From the NCBI RefSeq assembly GCF_008629675.1, contig NZ_VWOX01000004.1, forward strand, positions 584,594 through 648,593: DNA of 64,000 bases, in the 5' to 3' direction. Shown piece by piece: positions 8,876-18,910 of the stretch; position 1 is the stretch's first letter, and the number at the start of each line of letters is the position of its first letter. This DNA is from Roseiconus nitratireducens. GTDB taxonomy: Bacteria > Planctomycetota > Planctomycetia > Pirellulales > Pirellulaceae. The position numbers and the translations under genes were made by a program. Below the pieces are notes generated by a model. That model saw only the letters and a list, made by a program, of their open reading frames with translations. It did not search any database and had not been told where the DNA came from.

Positions 8876-10423
8876 TCATTGGCTGCCGATGGCGCGTCGC
8901 AGCAGGTTGTGCGTGATCCGCTGCACGCGGTCATCCGGGCCATGGGGCCGACTCCAGTGTGACCAGGGCAACCAGTGGCCGGGCGGGCTGGCCAAGTCCT
9001 GGCACCACCAGATCGTTGATGCGTTGAAGACAAAGTTGTTCTTCGGGCCCGGATAGATCGTCGCGGTCCACTGTTGCGGGTTGGTCCCTCCCTGCAACGC
9101 TGTCCCCTCGGCGACGACCTCCAAGCCGGGCAGATCGCTTGGCGGATCCCCGTGGTATTCCCAACCGACCAATCCCGGGATCGCGTCCCCGCGTTTCATT
9201 CCCGTCCCTTCGAACATCCAATGTTCCGGACGGGCGCAGACCCAATCGCCGCCGCCGTTGACGGGATCCACATTCCTCGCCCCGATCAAGTAGCCTTCGT
9301 CCGGGCCCCGATGGGGAAACGGTCCATGTTCGCGTTCGCGTTGTTCCGCCCAACGATGGTCACCTCCGTAAGGGCCTCCACGGAATAAGATTCGGTGATC
9401 GCGGCCGTCAAAGCCTTTCCGGTAGGGGCTGACCCAGCACACCGAATTGCCAGACAGAAACAACAGATTCACCCCGGCATCACGAATTTGCTGAACACTC
9501 TGGAATTGCCGAATGTCCCAATATTCGTCATGCCCATTGCTGATGAACACCTTGCATTTGGACGCGCGATCCGGAGTCAGCATGTCGCTGTTGGAACAAT
9601 ACGTGACATCGTAACCGTGTTGTTCCAACCAGTACCCCAGCGGGAATTCAAAGCACAACCATTCTCCGGAACCGAACGTCTGCGGGTTCTCAAAAATCTG
9701 GGGATACAGTCCGTAGGGCCGATCAAAACTGACGTCCGCCCAGGGCCCCTGGTTGCCCTTAGGGTGCGTGTACACAGAATCTCCATCGGGCCATTGGTTG
9801 TAAGCTTGCCACGTGTTGTCGGAGCATTGCAGGAGGATGTCGGCAGGTCGGTCGTCGCGGACGATGAACACCACATAGTTCTGCCAGTATCCAAATCCGC
9901 TGGCATCCGACGTTGTCGTTAAACGCCCGAGGTAGACGCCACTTGGCCAGTCGTCGGGAATCGTCAGGGTGACCGCCGGGTCCCAGCGGCATTCTCGCAG
10001 CTGCCGCTCGCCGCGCGACGGAACTTCTTGCGTCCGTCCCTGAAACGGTCCCAGTTGGACCATCCGCCGGGCCCCACGTCCTCCGTAGTATCCGCTGCGA
10101 AAGATTTCGATGATGAATTCCTGCGGCGGATCGGTGGACACCATGATGTCGATCGACTCGCCGGCCCGAACGCTCTGACGCGAACAGTAGCCTTCGATCG
10201 CCGACGAACGCACACCGCCGGGGCGATCGGCGCGAACGCGCGTCAGTTGCCAATCGGTCGCGCCGGCCTTGGCGTTCTCATCGCGAATCAAGGACGACGC
10301 AGTTTCAGATGCGGGGTTAGCAACGGTGTCGCTCGACACGGAGACGGCCGCGGCGGCGGATGTGGCTGCGGCGCACTGCAGAGCTTGACGTCGCGAAATC
10401 TGGCGGTCGGATTTTGCATTCAT
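8876..10423 (-). CDS. Tat-exported N,N-dimethylformamidase large-subunit-like protein
   Basis: A 515-residue protein. The N-terminus 'ISRRQALQCAAATSAAAAV' is a twin-arginine signal. Residues about 60-180 form a beta-sandwich ('VRAGESIDIMVSTDPPQEFI', 'WPSGVYLGRLTT'). The rest matches the C-terminal domain of the DMFase large subunit family, with 'LLQCSDNTWQAYNQWPDGDS', 'VFISNGHDEYWDIRQF' and 'LLFLSGNSVCWVSPY'. The family contains an iron-dependent amidohydrolase, but most exported planctomycete members are uncharacterised, and no small subunit is visible here. Amidase activity, for instance on N-acylated sugars, is only a guess. The start at 10423 is the ATG immediately before the Tat motif; an upstream in-frame extension lacks signal features. 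Confidence 0.75.
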   Translation of the reverse strand: MNAKSDRQISRRQALQCAAATSAAAAVSVSSDTVANPASETASSLIRDENAKAGATDWQLTRVRADRPGGVRSSAIEGYCSRQSVRAGESIDIMVSTDPPQEFIIEIFRSGYYGGRGARRMVQLGPFQGRTQEVPSRGERQLRECRWDPAVTLTIPDDWPSGVYLGRLTTTSDASGFGYWQNYVVFIVRDDRPADILLQCSDNTWQAYNQWPDGDSVYTHPKGNQGPWADVSFDRPYGLYPQIFENPQTFGSGEWLCFEFPLGYWLEQHGYDVTYCSNSDMLTPDRASKCKVFISNGHDEYWDIRQFQSVQQIRDAGVNLLFLSGNSVCWVSPYRKGFDGRDHRILFRGGPYGGDHRWAEQREREHGPFPHRGPDEGYLIGARNVDPVNGGGDWVCARPEHWMFEGTGMKRGDAIPGLVGWEYHGDPPSDLPGLEVVAEGTALQGGTNPQQWTATIYPGPKNNFVFNASTIWWCQDLASPPGHWLPWSHWSRPHGPDDRVQRITHNLLRRAIGSQ

Positions 10424-10707
10424 GGCATTGTCAGCCGGAGAACGATTGACACTCGGCTCTGCGCAGATTTCGGAGCTGGCGGAGCGAAGTGATTGCGAAA
10501 TGGGAAGGTCCAGTTTAGCCGGATTGATGTCGTGGCCTGGGTCGGCCAGCCGCGGTTCCGCCCCAGTAGCCAATCGGCAGACGCCTACCCTTTCGCGCTG
10601 ACAGGTGACTCACGACCGCCACGGCTTCCCGAGCGGCCGCTCACACGGTGATATACTCGCAGGCTGAAGCTCTCCCCTTCCTCCCTCATCAGCTCACCGG
10701 ACACCTC

Positions 10708-12093
10708 ATGAATCGGCACATCCCGACCACCGAAACAAGACGCGAATTCCTGAAGACGACGGCACCCGCCGCGGCCGGAGGAACCTTCGGACTGGCAGGC
10801 GCCCTCTCCGGCGCGATCCATGCTCAATCGCCGACCGTTCATGCGCGAGGGTCCGAGGAACCGATCAAATTGGCATTGATCGGATGCGGCAATCGCGGAA
10901 CCGGCGCCGTGGCCCAGGCATTGAGCACCGAAGGCCCGGTGCAGTTGTATGCGGTCGCGGACGCCTTTGAGGACCGGATGCAATCGAGCTTGAAAAGTTT
11001 GCAACGGGGCATGGAGAAGAAATACGATCGGGAGTCAACCCAGCCGCTGGCCGACCGCATCAACGTTCCCCCGGAGCGACAATTCGTCGGACTGGATGCC
11101 TACCGCAAAGCGATTGACAGTGGTGTGGACGTGGCGATCATCGCAGCCCCGCCCGGTTTTCGACCACAGCATTTTCAATACGCCGTCGATTCCGGAAAGC
11201 ACGTCTTCATGGAGAAGCCGGTGGCGACCGATCCCCACGGTGTCCTGCAGGTCATCGAGGTGGCAGCGAAGGCGAAGCAGAAAAACCTGAAGGTCGGCGT
11301 CGGCTTGCAACGCCATCACCAGGCTTCCTACCTTGAAGCGCTTCGCCGCGTGCGCGAAGGTCAAATTGGAGAGATCGTCACGATGCGTTGCTTCTGGAAT
11401 ACGGGACGACCCGCCAAGACCCCCGTCGCCCGGGAACAGTCCGTCAGTGAATTGCAACACCAGGTTCGCAACTGGTACTTTTTTGACTGGCTGAGTGGGG
11501 ACCACATCTGTGAGCAGCACATCCACAACTTGGACGTTTGCAACTGGTTCAAGGGCGATTATCCCATCGAAGCAGAAGGCATGGGCGGCCGACAGGTGCG
11601 AACCGGCAAAGAGTACGGAAACATCTTTGATCACCACGCGGTGATCTTTACTTACCCGGACGGGACGAAGCTGCAAAGCTACTGTCGACAAATCCCCGGT
11701 TGCAAAAACCGTGTCAGCGAAACCATCGAATCGACGAAAGGACGCGCCGAGCTGGGCAGCGTCCGTTGTGAGATCCTGGTGGGAGAGGACTCGAAGTGGG
11801 AATCTTCGCGCGGCGAAAAGTCACCATACCAGGTCGAACAAGACGACTTGTTTCAAGCGATTCGACACGACCTCCCCTACAACGAAGCGGAAGCGGCGGC
11901 GCGGAGCACGATGACCGCGATTCTGGGACGCTTCGCCACGTATTCCGGGAAGATCATCCGCCTGGACGACGCCTTGGCATCGGCGGTCCGCTTGACGACC
12001 GATGCGGAAAACTGGAACGGCGACGCCCCGCTGCAACCGGAACCGGACGGCGGCTACCCGATCCCGGTTCCGGGAGTCACGAAAGTGCTCTAA
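10708..12093 (+). CDS. Gfo/Idh/MocA-family oxidoreductase, Tat-exported
   Basis: A 461-residue NAD(P)-dependent dehydrogenase-type protein. The N-terminus 'TETRREFLKTTAPAAAGG' is a twin-arginine signal, so the enzyme is probably exported already folded with its nucleotide. The Rossmann motif is 'LALIGCGNRGTG' (G59-x-G61-x2-G64) and the conserved Lys lies in EKP at 169-171. The C-terminal alpha/beta domain carries 'DWLSGDHICEQHIHNLDVC', typical of the family. These enzymes oxidise or reduce sugars and inositols, or split glycosides by an oxidation/elimination/reduction cycle. The start is the ATG just before the Tat motif. It diverges from the DMFase-like gene across 284 bp and converges with a sulfatase 7 bp downstream. 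Confidence 0.88.
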   Translation: MNRHIPTTETRREFLKTTAPAAAGGTFGLAGALSGAIHAQSPTVHARGSEEPIKLALIGCGNRGTGAVAQALSTEGPVQLYAVADAFEDRMQSSLKSLQRGMEKKYDRESTQPLADRINVPPERQFVGLDAYRKAIDSGVDVAIIAAPPGFRPQHFQYAVDSGKHVFMEKPVATDPHGVLQVIEVAAKAKQKNLKVGVGLQRHHQASYLEALRRVREGQIGEIVTMRCFWNTGRPAKTPVAREQSVSELQHQVRNWYFFDWLSGDHICEQHIHNLDVCNWFKGDYPIEAEGMGGRQVRTGKEYGNIFDHHAVIFTYPDGTKLQSYCRQIPGCKNRVSETIESTKGRAELGSVRCEILVGEDSKWESSRGEKSPYQVEQDDLFQAIRHDLPYNEAEAAARSTMTAILGRFATYSGKIIRLDDALASAVRLTTDAENWNGDAPLQPEPDGGYPIPVPGVTKVL

Positions 12094-12100
12094 ACGCGCC

Positions 12101-13636
12101 CTACGGTGATTGGGCCGGCAGCCGTCCCCGCGGTTGCCAGTCCGGATGCGACACATGGGCACGGTCCATCATTGCCTGCATCCGCTCAACCTGGTCGGGA
12201 TGCTGATCGGAGACGTCTTGGGTCTCACCCAGATCTTCGCTCAGGTCATACAGAGCGGTGTCTCCCGTTCCCCAGGGTTGACGGATTGCTTTCCAATTCC
12301 CTGACCGGACCGCCTGTTTGCCGCCCTGCTCATAGAACTCCCAGTACAGAAACTCGTGCTCTTTCTGCTGGTCCGGATGACCGCTGAGCGTCGGCAAAAA
12401 ACTGATCGAGTCGACATTGTCGGGACACTTGACGCCAGCCAGGTCCGCGGCGGTCGCCATCAGGTCGCCAAAGTATCCGACGTGATCGGAGGTGGTACCG
12501 GAGGGCGTCTTGGCAGGCCAACGCACGATCATCGGCACACGGATGCCGCCCTCGTACAGGTCCCGCTTCATCCCGCGCAAGGGACCGGCGGGATCGAACC
12601 GTTCGGTATCATGCCCACCTTCGTCATGGGGACCGTTGTCGCTGGAAAACATCACGACCGTGTTCTGGTCAATGTTTAGCTGGGCCAGCAAATCCAAGAT
12701 CTTTCCAACATCCGCATCCATTCGCGACACCATCGCGGCTTGGCCTTTGTCGGGGTCCGGCCAGGGACGATCGGCGTACGGTCCGTAGTCGGGCACCTCT
12801 TGGCCATTGCCGGTGGCCCGCGTGCCTTCGTTGTTGGCGTGCGGAATTGTCAGCGCCAGATAAAGAAAGAACGGAGGCGAATCCTCCTTCGCGTTCTCTC
12901 GGATGAAGTCCAGCGCTTGCCCAGCAATCAAATCATGGCTGTATTCCTGACGCTTGGTCGCCCAGCCCCCGGTAAATCCGCCGTAGGTTCGGTCCATGCG
13001 TTGGACCTCGTTTGCCAGCGGAACGCGGGTTTCATTGCGCCACAGAAACTCGGGATAGTAGTTGTGCGCGTGGACCTGGTTGAGATAGCCGTAAAAGAAA
13101 TCGAACCCTTGGCGTCGCGGCAACCCGGATCGCCCGCCGGGTGCTTCGTCACCCAGGCCCCACTTGCCGCACAGGCCGGTGGTGTAACCGGCGGATTTCA
13201 GCAGTTCCGCAACGGTGAAGTCCTGCTCGCGAAGTGATTGAATGGACATGTCCGGCCCACCGGCATTGCCCCGCACGTGCGTGTGGCCCATGTGCTGTCC
13301 GGTCATCAACACGCTGCGAGAAGGCGCGCACACGGTGTTACCCGCGTAGAAATCGGTAAACCGCATTCCTTCGGCTGCCATCTGATCCAACCGAGGCGTT
13401 TGAATCAGTTCCTGTCCATAGCATCCCAGATCCCCGTAGCCCAGATCATCGGCAAGGATAAAGATCAGGTTGGGACGATTACTCGTCGCGGCACTCAACG
13501 AGTCCGCCGGCAGCACGGCCGCCAAGAGCAGGGTCAGCCAACCGACGGCCAACCCGAAACACGGGGGACACAGCAAGAATCGACGGCAAGTGACCAAGTC
13601 CACAGCACGCACCGACATGTCGAATCGTTGAATCAT
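12101..13636 (-). CDS. Secreted Cys-type sulfatase (CAPSR)
   Basis: A 511-residue arylsulfatase-family enzyme. It has an N-terminal membrane/export segment (about residues 20-50) and metal ligands in '[17 protein letters not shown]'. The active-site motif is CAPSR with Cys103, followed by '[17 protein letters not shown]', the arrangement common in planctomycete sulfatases. The distal site is '[15 protein letters not shown]' and the ending is '[15 protein letters not shown]'. Three in-frame starts are possible (13729, 13636, 13618), none with a good Shine-Dalgarno; I take the middle one because it keeps a compact n-region. Its 3' end is 7 bp from the converging oxidoreductase gene, so the two transcripts may overlap. 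Confidence 0.87.
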   Translation of the reverse strand: MIQRFDMSVRAVDLVTCRRFLLCPPCFGLAVGWLTLLLAAVLPADSLSAATSNRPNLIFILADDLGYGDLGCYGQELIQTPRLDQMAAEGMRFTDFYAGNTVCAPSRSVLMTGQHMGHTHVRGNAGGPDMSIQSLREQDFTVAELLKSAGYTTGLCGKWGLGDEAPGGRSGLPRRQGFDFFYGYLNQVHAHNYYPEFLWRNETRVPLANEVQRMDRTYGGFTGGWATKRQEYSHDLIAGQALDFIRENAKEDSPPFFLYLALTIPHANNEGTRATGNGQEVPDYGPYADRPWPDPDKGQAAMVSRMDADVGKILDLLAQLNIDQNTVVMFSSDNGPHDEGGHDTERFDPAGPLRGMKRDLYEGGIRVPMIVRWPAKTPSGTTSDHVGYFGDLMATAADLAGVKCPDNVDSISFLPTLSGHPDQQKEHEFLYWEFYEQGGKQAVRSGNWKAIRQPWGTGDTALYDLSEDLGETQDVSDQHPDQVERMQAMMDRAHVSHPDWQPRGRLPAQSP

Positions 13637-14167
13637 ATCGAAACCAGTTCGTTTGAGATGAGAAGGAGGGCCGTTCGCATCCACCCGGCCATGACCGTCA
13701 CCCAGACAGACTTTGTCAATGACAATCAAGAAGGCCGGTCGAAGGCCAGAACATTAATTTCTTAGCAGCAAGGAATCGAAACCGGCCCCGACCACGGTCC
13801 ATCCAGACCACATCATACGTCAAATCCTCTCGCAAGCAGCAGTTCACCAGTGGTGATCCAGATCCACCAACACACGGCACGATCAACGCCGCCTGGCCGC
13901 AGTCCGGAGCCATGCGGTCACGGTCAAATCAGCAGCCCTTCCGGGTGCCGCAACCCCATTCGGAATACAATGTTTTGCCCCAGTCGGCCGGCGGCATTTT
14001 GTCGGTCTGTCCCGCGACCGCTATGCTACGCTGTGACCTCGCCGAATCCGCTGGCGGCATTGGGCGAGTCAGAGTTATTGCGCGACGGATCGTCCTCCCG
14101 CGAAGTCCGTTTGCACGCTCCCGCCATCGGCCGCGCCCCCGTCCTTTTCTGCCAACCGGAAAATTTG
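13637..14167. other. Divergent intergenic region (about 530 bp)
   Basis: This lies between two divergent genes, a sulfatase and the EF-hand/esterase/propeller gene, so it should contain both promoters. A relatively AT-rich patch at 13722-13772 ('ACATTAATTTCTTAG') stands out. No coding region, palindrome or tandem repeat that I can support. Confidence 0.4.
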
Positions 14168-16234
14168 ATGCAGAGATTCCTGCTACCCTTGTTGATGATC
14201 TTGATGACATCGCCGGCGACATTCGCACAACCAGACGATGTCGCGAGGCGGCCCCGCATCTCCTTCGCCGAAGTCCTGCGACGGGAGGATTCCGACGGCG
14301 ACGGCAAAGTGAATCGGAGCGAATTCAAGGGGCCGCCGCGATTGTTTGACCGACTGGATACCAACGGAGACGGCGAAATCACGAAAGTCGATTTTCCGAA
14401 CATCCCTCAGCAGCGACGCGACCGCCGTGAGGGCGGTGGTGCGGCCCCGGACGATCTGGTCATCCATCGCGATGTCGTGTTCGGAAAAGGCGGTGGACGA
14501 GATCTGACGATGCACGTGGTGTTGCCGAAAGAGCCATCCGCGTCCGCACGTCCAGCCTTTGTCTGGATTCACGGAGGAGGCTGGCAGGGGGGAACCAAGG
14601 AGGGTGGAATCCGGCAAGTCACCCCCTTGGTACGCAACGGATTTGTCGGCGCAACAATCGAATACCGCCTGACCGGCGAAGCCGCTTTTCCGGCGCAGAT
14701 CGAAGACTGCAAGTGCGCAATTCGATACCTTCGCGCCCACGCGGACCAGTACAACCTGGATCCCGAGCGAATTGCCGTCGGTGGCAGTTCGGCCGGAGGG
14801 CATCTCGCCGCCTTGATGGGGACGTCGGGTGGCGTGAAAGAGTTGGAGGGAGAGGGCGGCTGGCCCGACCAATCCAGTCGCGTGCAGACAGTGCTGGATC
14901 TGTATGGCCCAACGGACTTCAAGCGGTTCGTTTCGACCAAAGGATACGAGGGGCACAATCGCGACCAATCTCCTGAATCCAAACTTCTCGGTGGCGGTGA
15001 AGTGCTCTCGAATCCGGATGGGATCGCGCGAGTGAATCCGATCACCTACATCGACAAAGATGATCCTCCCTTTTTGATCATCCACGGTGACAGCGATCCC
15101 ACCGTACCGGCAAACCAAAGCCAAACGTTGCACGAGGCACTGGTTGCCGCGGGAGTCTCTAGCACACTGCACATCATCGAAGGGGCAAAACATGGCGGCC
15201 CGCAGTTTTCTTCGCCCGAGGTCTCTGGGATGAAGACCCGGTTTCTGAGCCGATTGCTTTCCGACGACAAGGATCCGCCGGCCCCCGCGGCGGCGGATGG
15301 CGTTGACTCAGCGGACAGACCCGACACGGCGGACAAAGTAGCAAATGCTGGCGACAAGGTTTCCGCCGGCGGGCCGATGACGCCTCGAATCAGCGGGCCG
15401 TGGATCAAGTTGGTCGGACAACCGCCGCTGGAAAAGTGGGCAACCGAAGACGCCGAACCTGTCGACTTCACCGTGTACCAGGCGGACGACGGCCGGTGGC
15501 AGTTGATCTCCTGCATCCGAAAGACCGCCCATCCGGGAAACCACCGCCTGCTTTATCGATGGTCCAGTCCGGAACTCGATCGTGAAGGCTGGGATCCCGA
15601 AGGCATTTTCCTGTCCTCGAAGCCAGAATGGGATCACAACGAAGGCACCGTGCAAGCGCCTTTTCATGTCAGGGACAATGGCAACCATTACCTGTTCTAC
15701 AACAGCCGCGGCGGTCACCTGATGAAAAGCAAGGACGGGATCAACTACGCCCCGGTGGGAAACCAAGCCGTCTTTCCAATGGGGCGAGACGTCTGCATCC
15801 TGGACGATCGCGAGCAATCCGGCAAATGGATCGCGTACTACACGTCACCGGAGAAAGGAATCAACCCAGCCACCAACGACCACACCATCCGCGCACGCAC
15901 CGCAAAGTACTTGGAAGGGCCCTGGAGCGAAGACGCAACCGAGATTCCGCCGATCACTTCCCCGCCATCGGGATACAAATTCGTCTACGCCGAAAGCCCG
16001 CTCGTTGTCAAACGCGGCGATCACTACTATCGGTTCGAGCAACTGGACGTGTTCCGATCGGCCGATCCGCTAAAATGGGATGGTCCACCGATCGCTCGCC
16101 TCGCGCCGCGCGATCCCCTCAAACGACTCGCCCCCGAAATCGCCACCCGCGACGGCCAGGACTACCTGATCGCCTACCAGTGGCGAGGCAAGGATCCCCG
16201 CGGAATCTACATGGCCCCGCTGGACTGGGACTGA
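14168..16234 (+). CDS. EF-hand / BD-FAE-type esterase / five-bladed propeller glycosidase fusion
   Basis: A 688-residue secreted fusion. Residues 1-20 are a signal peptide (ending 'TFA'). Residues 41-52 and 64-75 are two EF-hand-like loops (DSDGDGKVNRSE, DTNGDGEITKVD). Residues about 95-415 are an alpha/beta-hydrolase of the carbohydrate-esterase/BD-FAE type, with oxyanion 'IHGGGWQGG', nucleophile Ser208 in G-S-S-A-G, acid in 'HGDSDPTVPA' and His in 'GAKHGGP'. After an Ala/Asp-rich linker, residues about 440-688 form a propeller resembling GH43/GH117-type domains ('GTVQAPFHVRDNGNHYLFYN', 'YYTSPEKGINPATNDHTI'). It could de-acylate and then process glycan. Start: the ATG before the signal peptide; the frame is open further upstream without signal features. 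Confidence 0.82.
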   Translation: MQRFLLPLLMILMTSPATFAQPDDVARRPRISFAEVLRREDSDGDGKVNRSEFKGPPRLFDRLDTNGDGEITKVDFPNIPQQRRDRREGGGAAPDDLVIHRDVVFGKGGGRDLTMHVVLPKEPSASARPAFVWIHGGGWQGGTKEGGIRQVTPLVRNGFVGATIEYRLTGEAAFPAQIEDCKCAIRYLRAHADQYNLDPERIAVGGSSAGGHLAALMGTSGGVKELEGEGGWPDQSSRVQTVLDLYGPTDFKRFVSTKGYEGHNRDQSPESKLLGGGEVLSNPDGIARVNPITYIDKDDPPFLIIHGDSDPTVPANQSQTLHEALVAAGVSSTLHIIEGAKHGGPQFSSPEVSGMKTRFLSRLLSDDKDPPAPAAADGVDSADRPDTADKVANAGDKVSAGGPMTPRISGPWIKLVGQPPLEKWATEDAEPVDFTVYQADDGRWQLISCIRKTAHPGNHRLLYRWSSPELDREGWDPEGIFLSSKPEWDHNEGTVQAPFHVRDNGNHYLFYNSRGGHLMKSKDGINYAPVGNQAVFPMGRDVCILDDREQSGKWIAYYTSPEKGINPATNDHTIRARTAKYLEGPWSEDATEIPPITSPPSGYKFVYAESPLVVKRGDHYYRFEQLDVFRSADPLKWDGPPIARLAPRDPLKRLAPEIATRDGQDYLIAYQWRGKDPRGIYMAPLDWD

Positions 16235-16423
16235 AACGCGACGGTACCCCCGCCTTGAAGCCTTCGGTCGAAGACTTTCGTTTCGGCATCCTTGCTTCGC
16301 TCGCTTGCCCACCAAACGTGCACGAACCCTGGTGATGATCGATCACGCACCGCTGCACGAATTTTTCCGCTTGATCGCGTTTGAACCAAATCTTCCCTCC
16401 CCCATCGCAAGTCCTCACCGCCG

Positions 16424-17581
16424 ATGAACCGTTGTTGCCTCTCTGTTCTCGCATCGTTGGCAAGCCTTCTCTTGCTGCCGACATTCGCACCTGCCGACGA
16501 CCCCAAAGCGTTCCTGAAACCACCCGTCGTGCTGCCAGCGGGCAAGCCGTTGCATGCGACCGACAATCGTGCGTTTCAGGGGATCCCCAGCTTGGCAATC
16601 GCTCCCAACGGAAGGCTGTGGGCAACGTGGTACGCGGGAAAGACGCCCGCCGAAGATCACAACAACTACGTCGTCCTGAGTACCAGCGGCGACGGCGGTG
16701 AGACATGGAGCGAAGTCTTGATCGTCGACCCGGACGAAGGCGGTCCGGTTCGTGCCTACGACCCTGAGTTGTGGATGGCTCCGGACGGGCAACTCCGATT
16801 GGCGTGGGCTCAGGCCATCGGGCACGAAGGAACGATCGCTGGCGTGTGGTTCTTGACGATCTCGAACCCGGATCAGCCGACGCCCAAATACGATCCACCA
16901 AAACGGATCACCGACGGCATCATGATGTGCAAGCCCCTGGTGCTGTCCTCCGGTGAGTGGGTCTTGCCGGCGTCCACTTGGCGTCAAACGGATAACAGCG
17001 CCCGGGTGGTCGTTTCGGAGGACGAAGGCCAAACCTGGTCACGACGCGGCGGCTGCAACGTTCCCAAAGAAGATCGCGCCTTTGACGAACACATGTTGAT
17101 CGAACGCCAAGACGGGAAACTGTGGTTGCTGGCGCGAACCAAGTACGGGATCGGCGAGAGCGTCTCAAGCGACGGTGGCAAAACGTGGCCAGAGCTGACT
17201 CCATCAGCAATCGCGCATCCCAGCGCCAGATTCTTCATTCGCAGGCTTCAATCCGGCAACCTGCTGCTGGTCAAACACGGCCCCATCGACCAGCGGATCG
17301 GACGTTCCCACCTGACTGCGTTCCTGTCCGAGGACGATGGAAAAACATGGACCGGTGGCCTGCTGTTGGATGAACGGAAATCGGTGTCTTATCCCGATGG
17401 CCAACAAGACGCCGCGGGCACGATTCGAATCATCTATGACTTTGATCGAACCGGCGACCGCCACATCCTGATGGCCGCCTTCCGAGAAGAAGATGTCGCG
17501 GCGGGAAAGATTGTCAGCGAGGAGGGCAAGCTGAGGCAACTTGTCAGTGATGCGTCGAGCGAATCGGGTGGGAACGAATGA
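16424..17581 (+). CDS. Secreted sialidase-family (BNR/Asp-box) protein, second paralogue
   Basis: A 385-residue protein with a signal peptide (MNRCCLSVLASLASLLLLPTFAPA). It has four Asp boxes: 'SGDGGETW', 'SEDEGQTW', 'SSDGGKTW' and 'SEDDGKTW'. The region 'FQGIPSLAIAPNGRLWATWY' starts the propeller and contains the Arg-free variant of the first blade. It resembles the family often labelled exo-alpha-sialidase; substrate is unknown. It differs substantially from the other Asp-box protein in this window. Its stop overlaps the start of the transporter gene by ATGA (17578-17581), so translation of the two is probably coupled. This argues that its product is imported by that transporter. Confidence 0.83.
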   Translation: MNRCCLSVLASLASLLLLPTFAPADDPKAFLKPPVVLPAGKPLHATDNRAFQGIPSLAIAPNGRLWATWYAGKTPAEDHNNYVVLSTSGDGGETWSEVLIVDPDEGGPVRAYDPELWMAPDGQLRLAWAQAIGHEGTIAGVWFLTISNPDQPTPKYDPPKRITDGIMMCKPLVLSSGEWVLPASTWRQTDNSARVVVSEDEGQTWSRRGGCNVPKEDRAFDEHMLIERQDGKLWLLARTKYGIGESVSSDGGKTWPELTPSAIAHPSARFFIRRLQSGNLLLVKHGPIDQRIGRSHLTAFLSEDDGKTWTGGLLLDERKSVSYPDGQQDAAGTIRIIYDFDRTGDRHILMAAFREEDVAAGKIVSEEGKLRQLVSDASSESGGNE

Positions 17582-18909
17582 GCCCGCGCGTTCGGCCAGC
17601 TGTTTGGCTGGCTGTTTGCTTGTCTGTGGTCGGATGTCGTCACGGCGATCAATGGCCGAATCGGCCGATCACCTTGGTCTGTCCCTGGTCGGCGGGTGGA
17701 GGTACCGATCGGGTTTCGCGTCAAATCGCCGTCCAATTGGAAGCTGAACTGGGGGTTCCGGTCAACGTCGTCAACGCGACCGGCGGCGGTGGAGTGACGG
17801 GACACACTCGCGGTGCGACGGCTCGCCCCGATGGCTACACGCTGACGATGGCCACGGTCGAATTGAACATGCTGCACTGGCGGGGGCTGTGCCCGATCAC
17901 GCCGGACAGCTATCGGCCGCTGGCCATGCTCAACCAAGACAGCGCCGCGATCTTTGTGCGTTCCGATGCGCCCTGGAATTCCATCCTGGACCTCCAACAA
18001 GCCTTGCGAGATGCGAAAGCCCCCCTTCCGGTTTCCGGGTCGGCCATCGGCAGCATTTGGCATCTGGCCTTCGTCGGCTGGCTGCTGGACCAGGACGTGC
18101 CGACCGGTTCGGCGAATTGGATCTCGATCAACGGTTCGGCGCCGTCGCTTCAGGAGTTGCTGGCCGGAGGAGTGGAGGTCGTCTGCTGTTCGATTCCTGA
18201 AGCGGGAGCGTTGCTGACCGCCGGCGAGGTACGTTGTCTGGGAGTGATGAGTGACCAGCGATGCCCCGCGGCCCCGGACGTCCCTACCTTTCATGAACAG
18301 AAGATCGCGTGGTCGATGGGCGGCTGGCGAGGCCTGGTGTACCCACGGGGTGTCCCTGAATCGCGCGCACGGAAAATGGAAACGGCCCTGTTGAACGTTG
18401 CCGGCAGCGAACAGTTTGCAAGCTTCATGGAAACGGCCGGCTTTCACCTCGATGTCGCCGACGGAGCATCCTTTGGAGAGTTTCTCTCCCAGGCAGACCA
18501 GGCGTTTGGAGACATCCTGGCACAACCCGCGATGCAGCAGCGCCAGTCGGCACCCGTTGGTCGCTATTTTGTCCCTGGCTTGCTCGCGATCGTTGCGACA
18601 ATCGTCGGCGGTATCGGATTGGTGTCCAACCGCGGATCAAGAACGACCCGCCGGGAGGACGAATCCGAATCATCGATCGACGTTCGCCTGCTGATCGGGT
18701 TTGTGGTGTTGATCGCTCTGTTCATTGCCTGCTGCGAAACGGTCGGCTATTTGACGGCGTCAGCCGCACTGCTGTTGTCCCTGCTGTTGATGTTGCGCGT
18801 CCGTGTGTTGATCGCTGCGTTGATTGTGCTGGTCACGGTCCCCAGCTTGTATCAGGTGTTTGCGAGGGCACTGGGCGTCCCTCTGCCCTGGGGATGGTTT
18901 GGATGGTGA
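17578..18909 (+). CDS. Tripartite tricarboxylate transporter TctC-TctB fusion lipoprotein
   Basis: A 443-residue protein combining two subunits that are normally separate. Residues 1-20 are a lipoprotein signal (VVGC, Cys20). Residues about 25-315 are a TctC/Bug-type solute-binding protein: 'WPNRPITLVCPWSAGGGTDR', 'ATGGGGVTGHTRGATARPDG', 'PFHEQ'-like end-region and 'GWRGLVYPRGVPE'. After a single hydrophobic segment (about 330-352) come three or so further membrane segments ending 'ALGVPLPWGWFGW', the typical TctB tail. TctB is the small membrane subunit. TctA follows one base later, so this operon encodes a complete TTT system in two genes. The ligand is presumably a carboxylate or sugar acid released by the neighbouring secreted enzymes. 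Confidence 0.85.
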   Translation: MSPRVRPAVWLAVCLSVVGCRHGDQWPNRPITLVCPWSAGGGTDRVSRQIAVQLEAELGVPVNVVNATGGGGVTGHTRGATARPDGYTLTMATVELNMLHWRGLCPITPDSYRPLAMLNQDSAAIFVRSDAPWNSILDLQQALRDAKAPLPVSGSAIGSIWHLAFVGWLLDQDVPTGSANWISINGSAPSLQELLAGGVEVVCCSIPEAGALLTAGEVRCLGVMSDQRCPAAPDVPTFHEQKIAWSMGGWRGLVYPRGVPESRARKMETALLNVAGSEQFASFMETAGFHLDVADGASFGEFLSQADQAFGDILAQPAMQQRQSAPVGRYFVPGLLAIVATIVGGIGLVSNRGSRTTRREDESESSIDVRLLIGFVVLIALFIACCETVGYLTASAALLLSLLLMLRVRVLIAALIVLVTVPSLYQVFARALGVPLPWGWFGW

Positions 18910-18910
18910 G

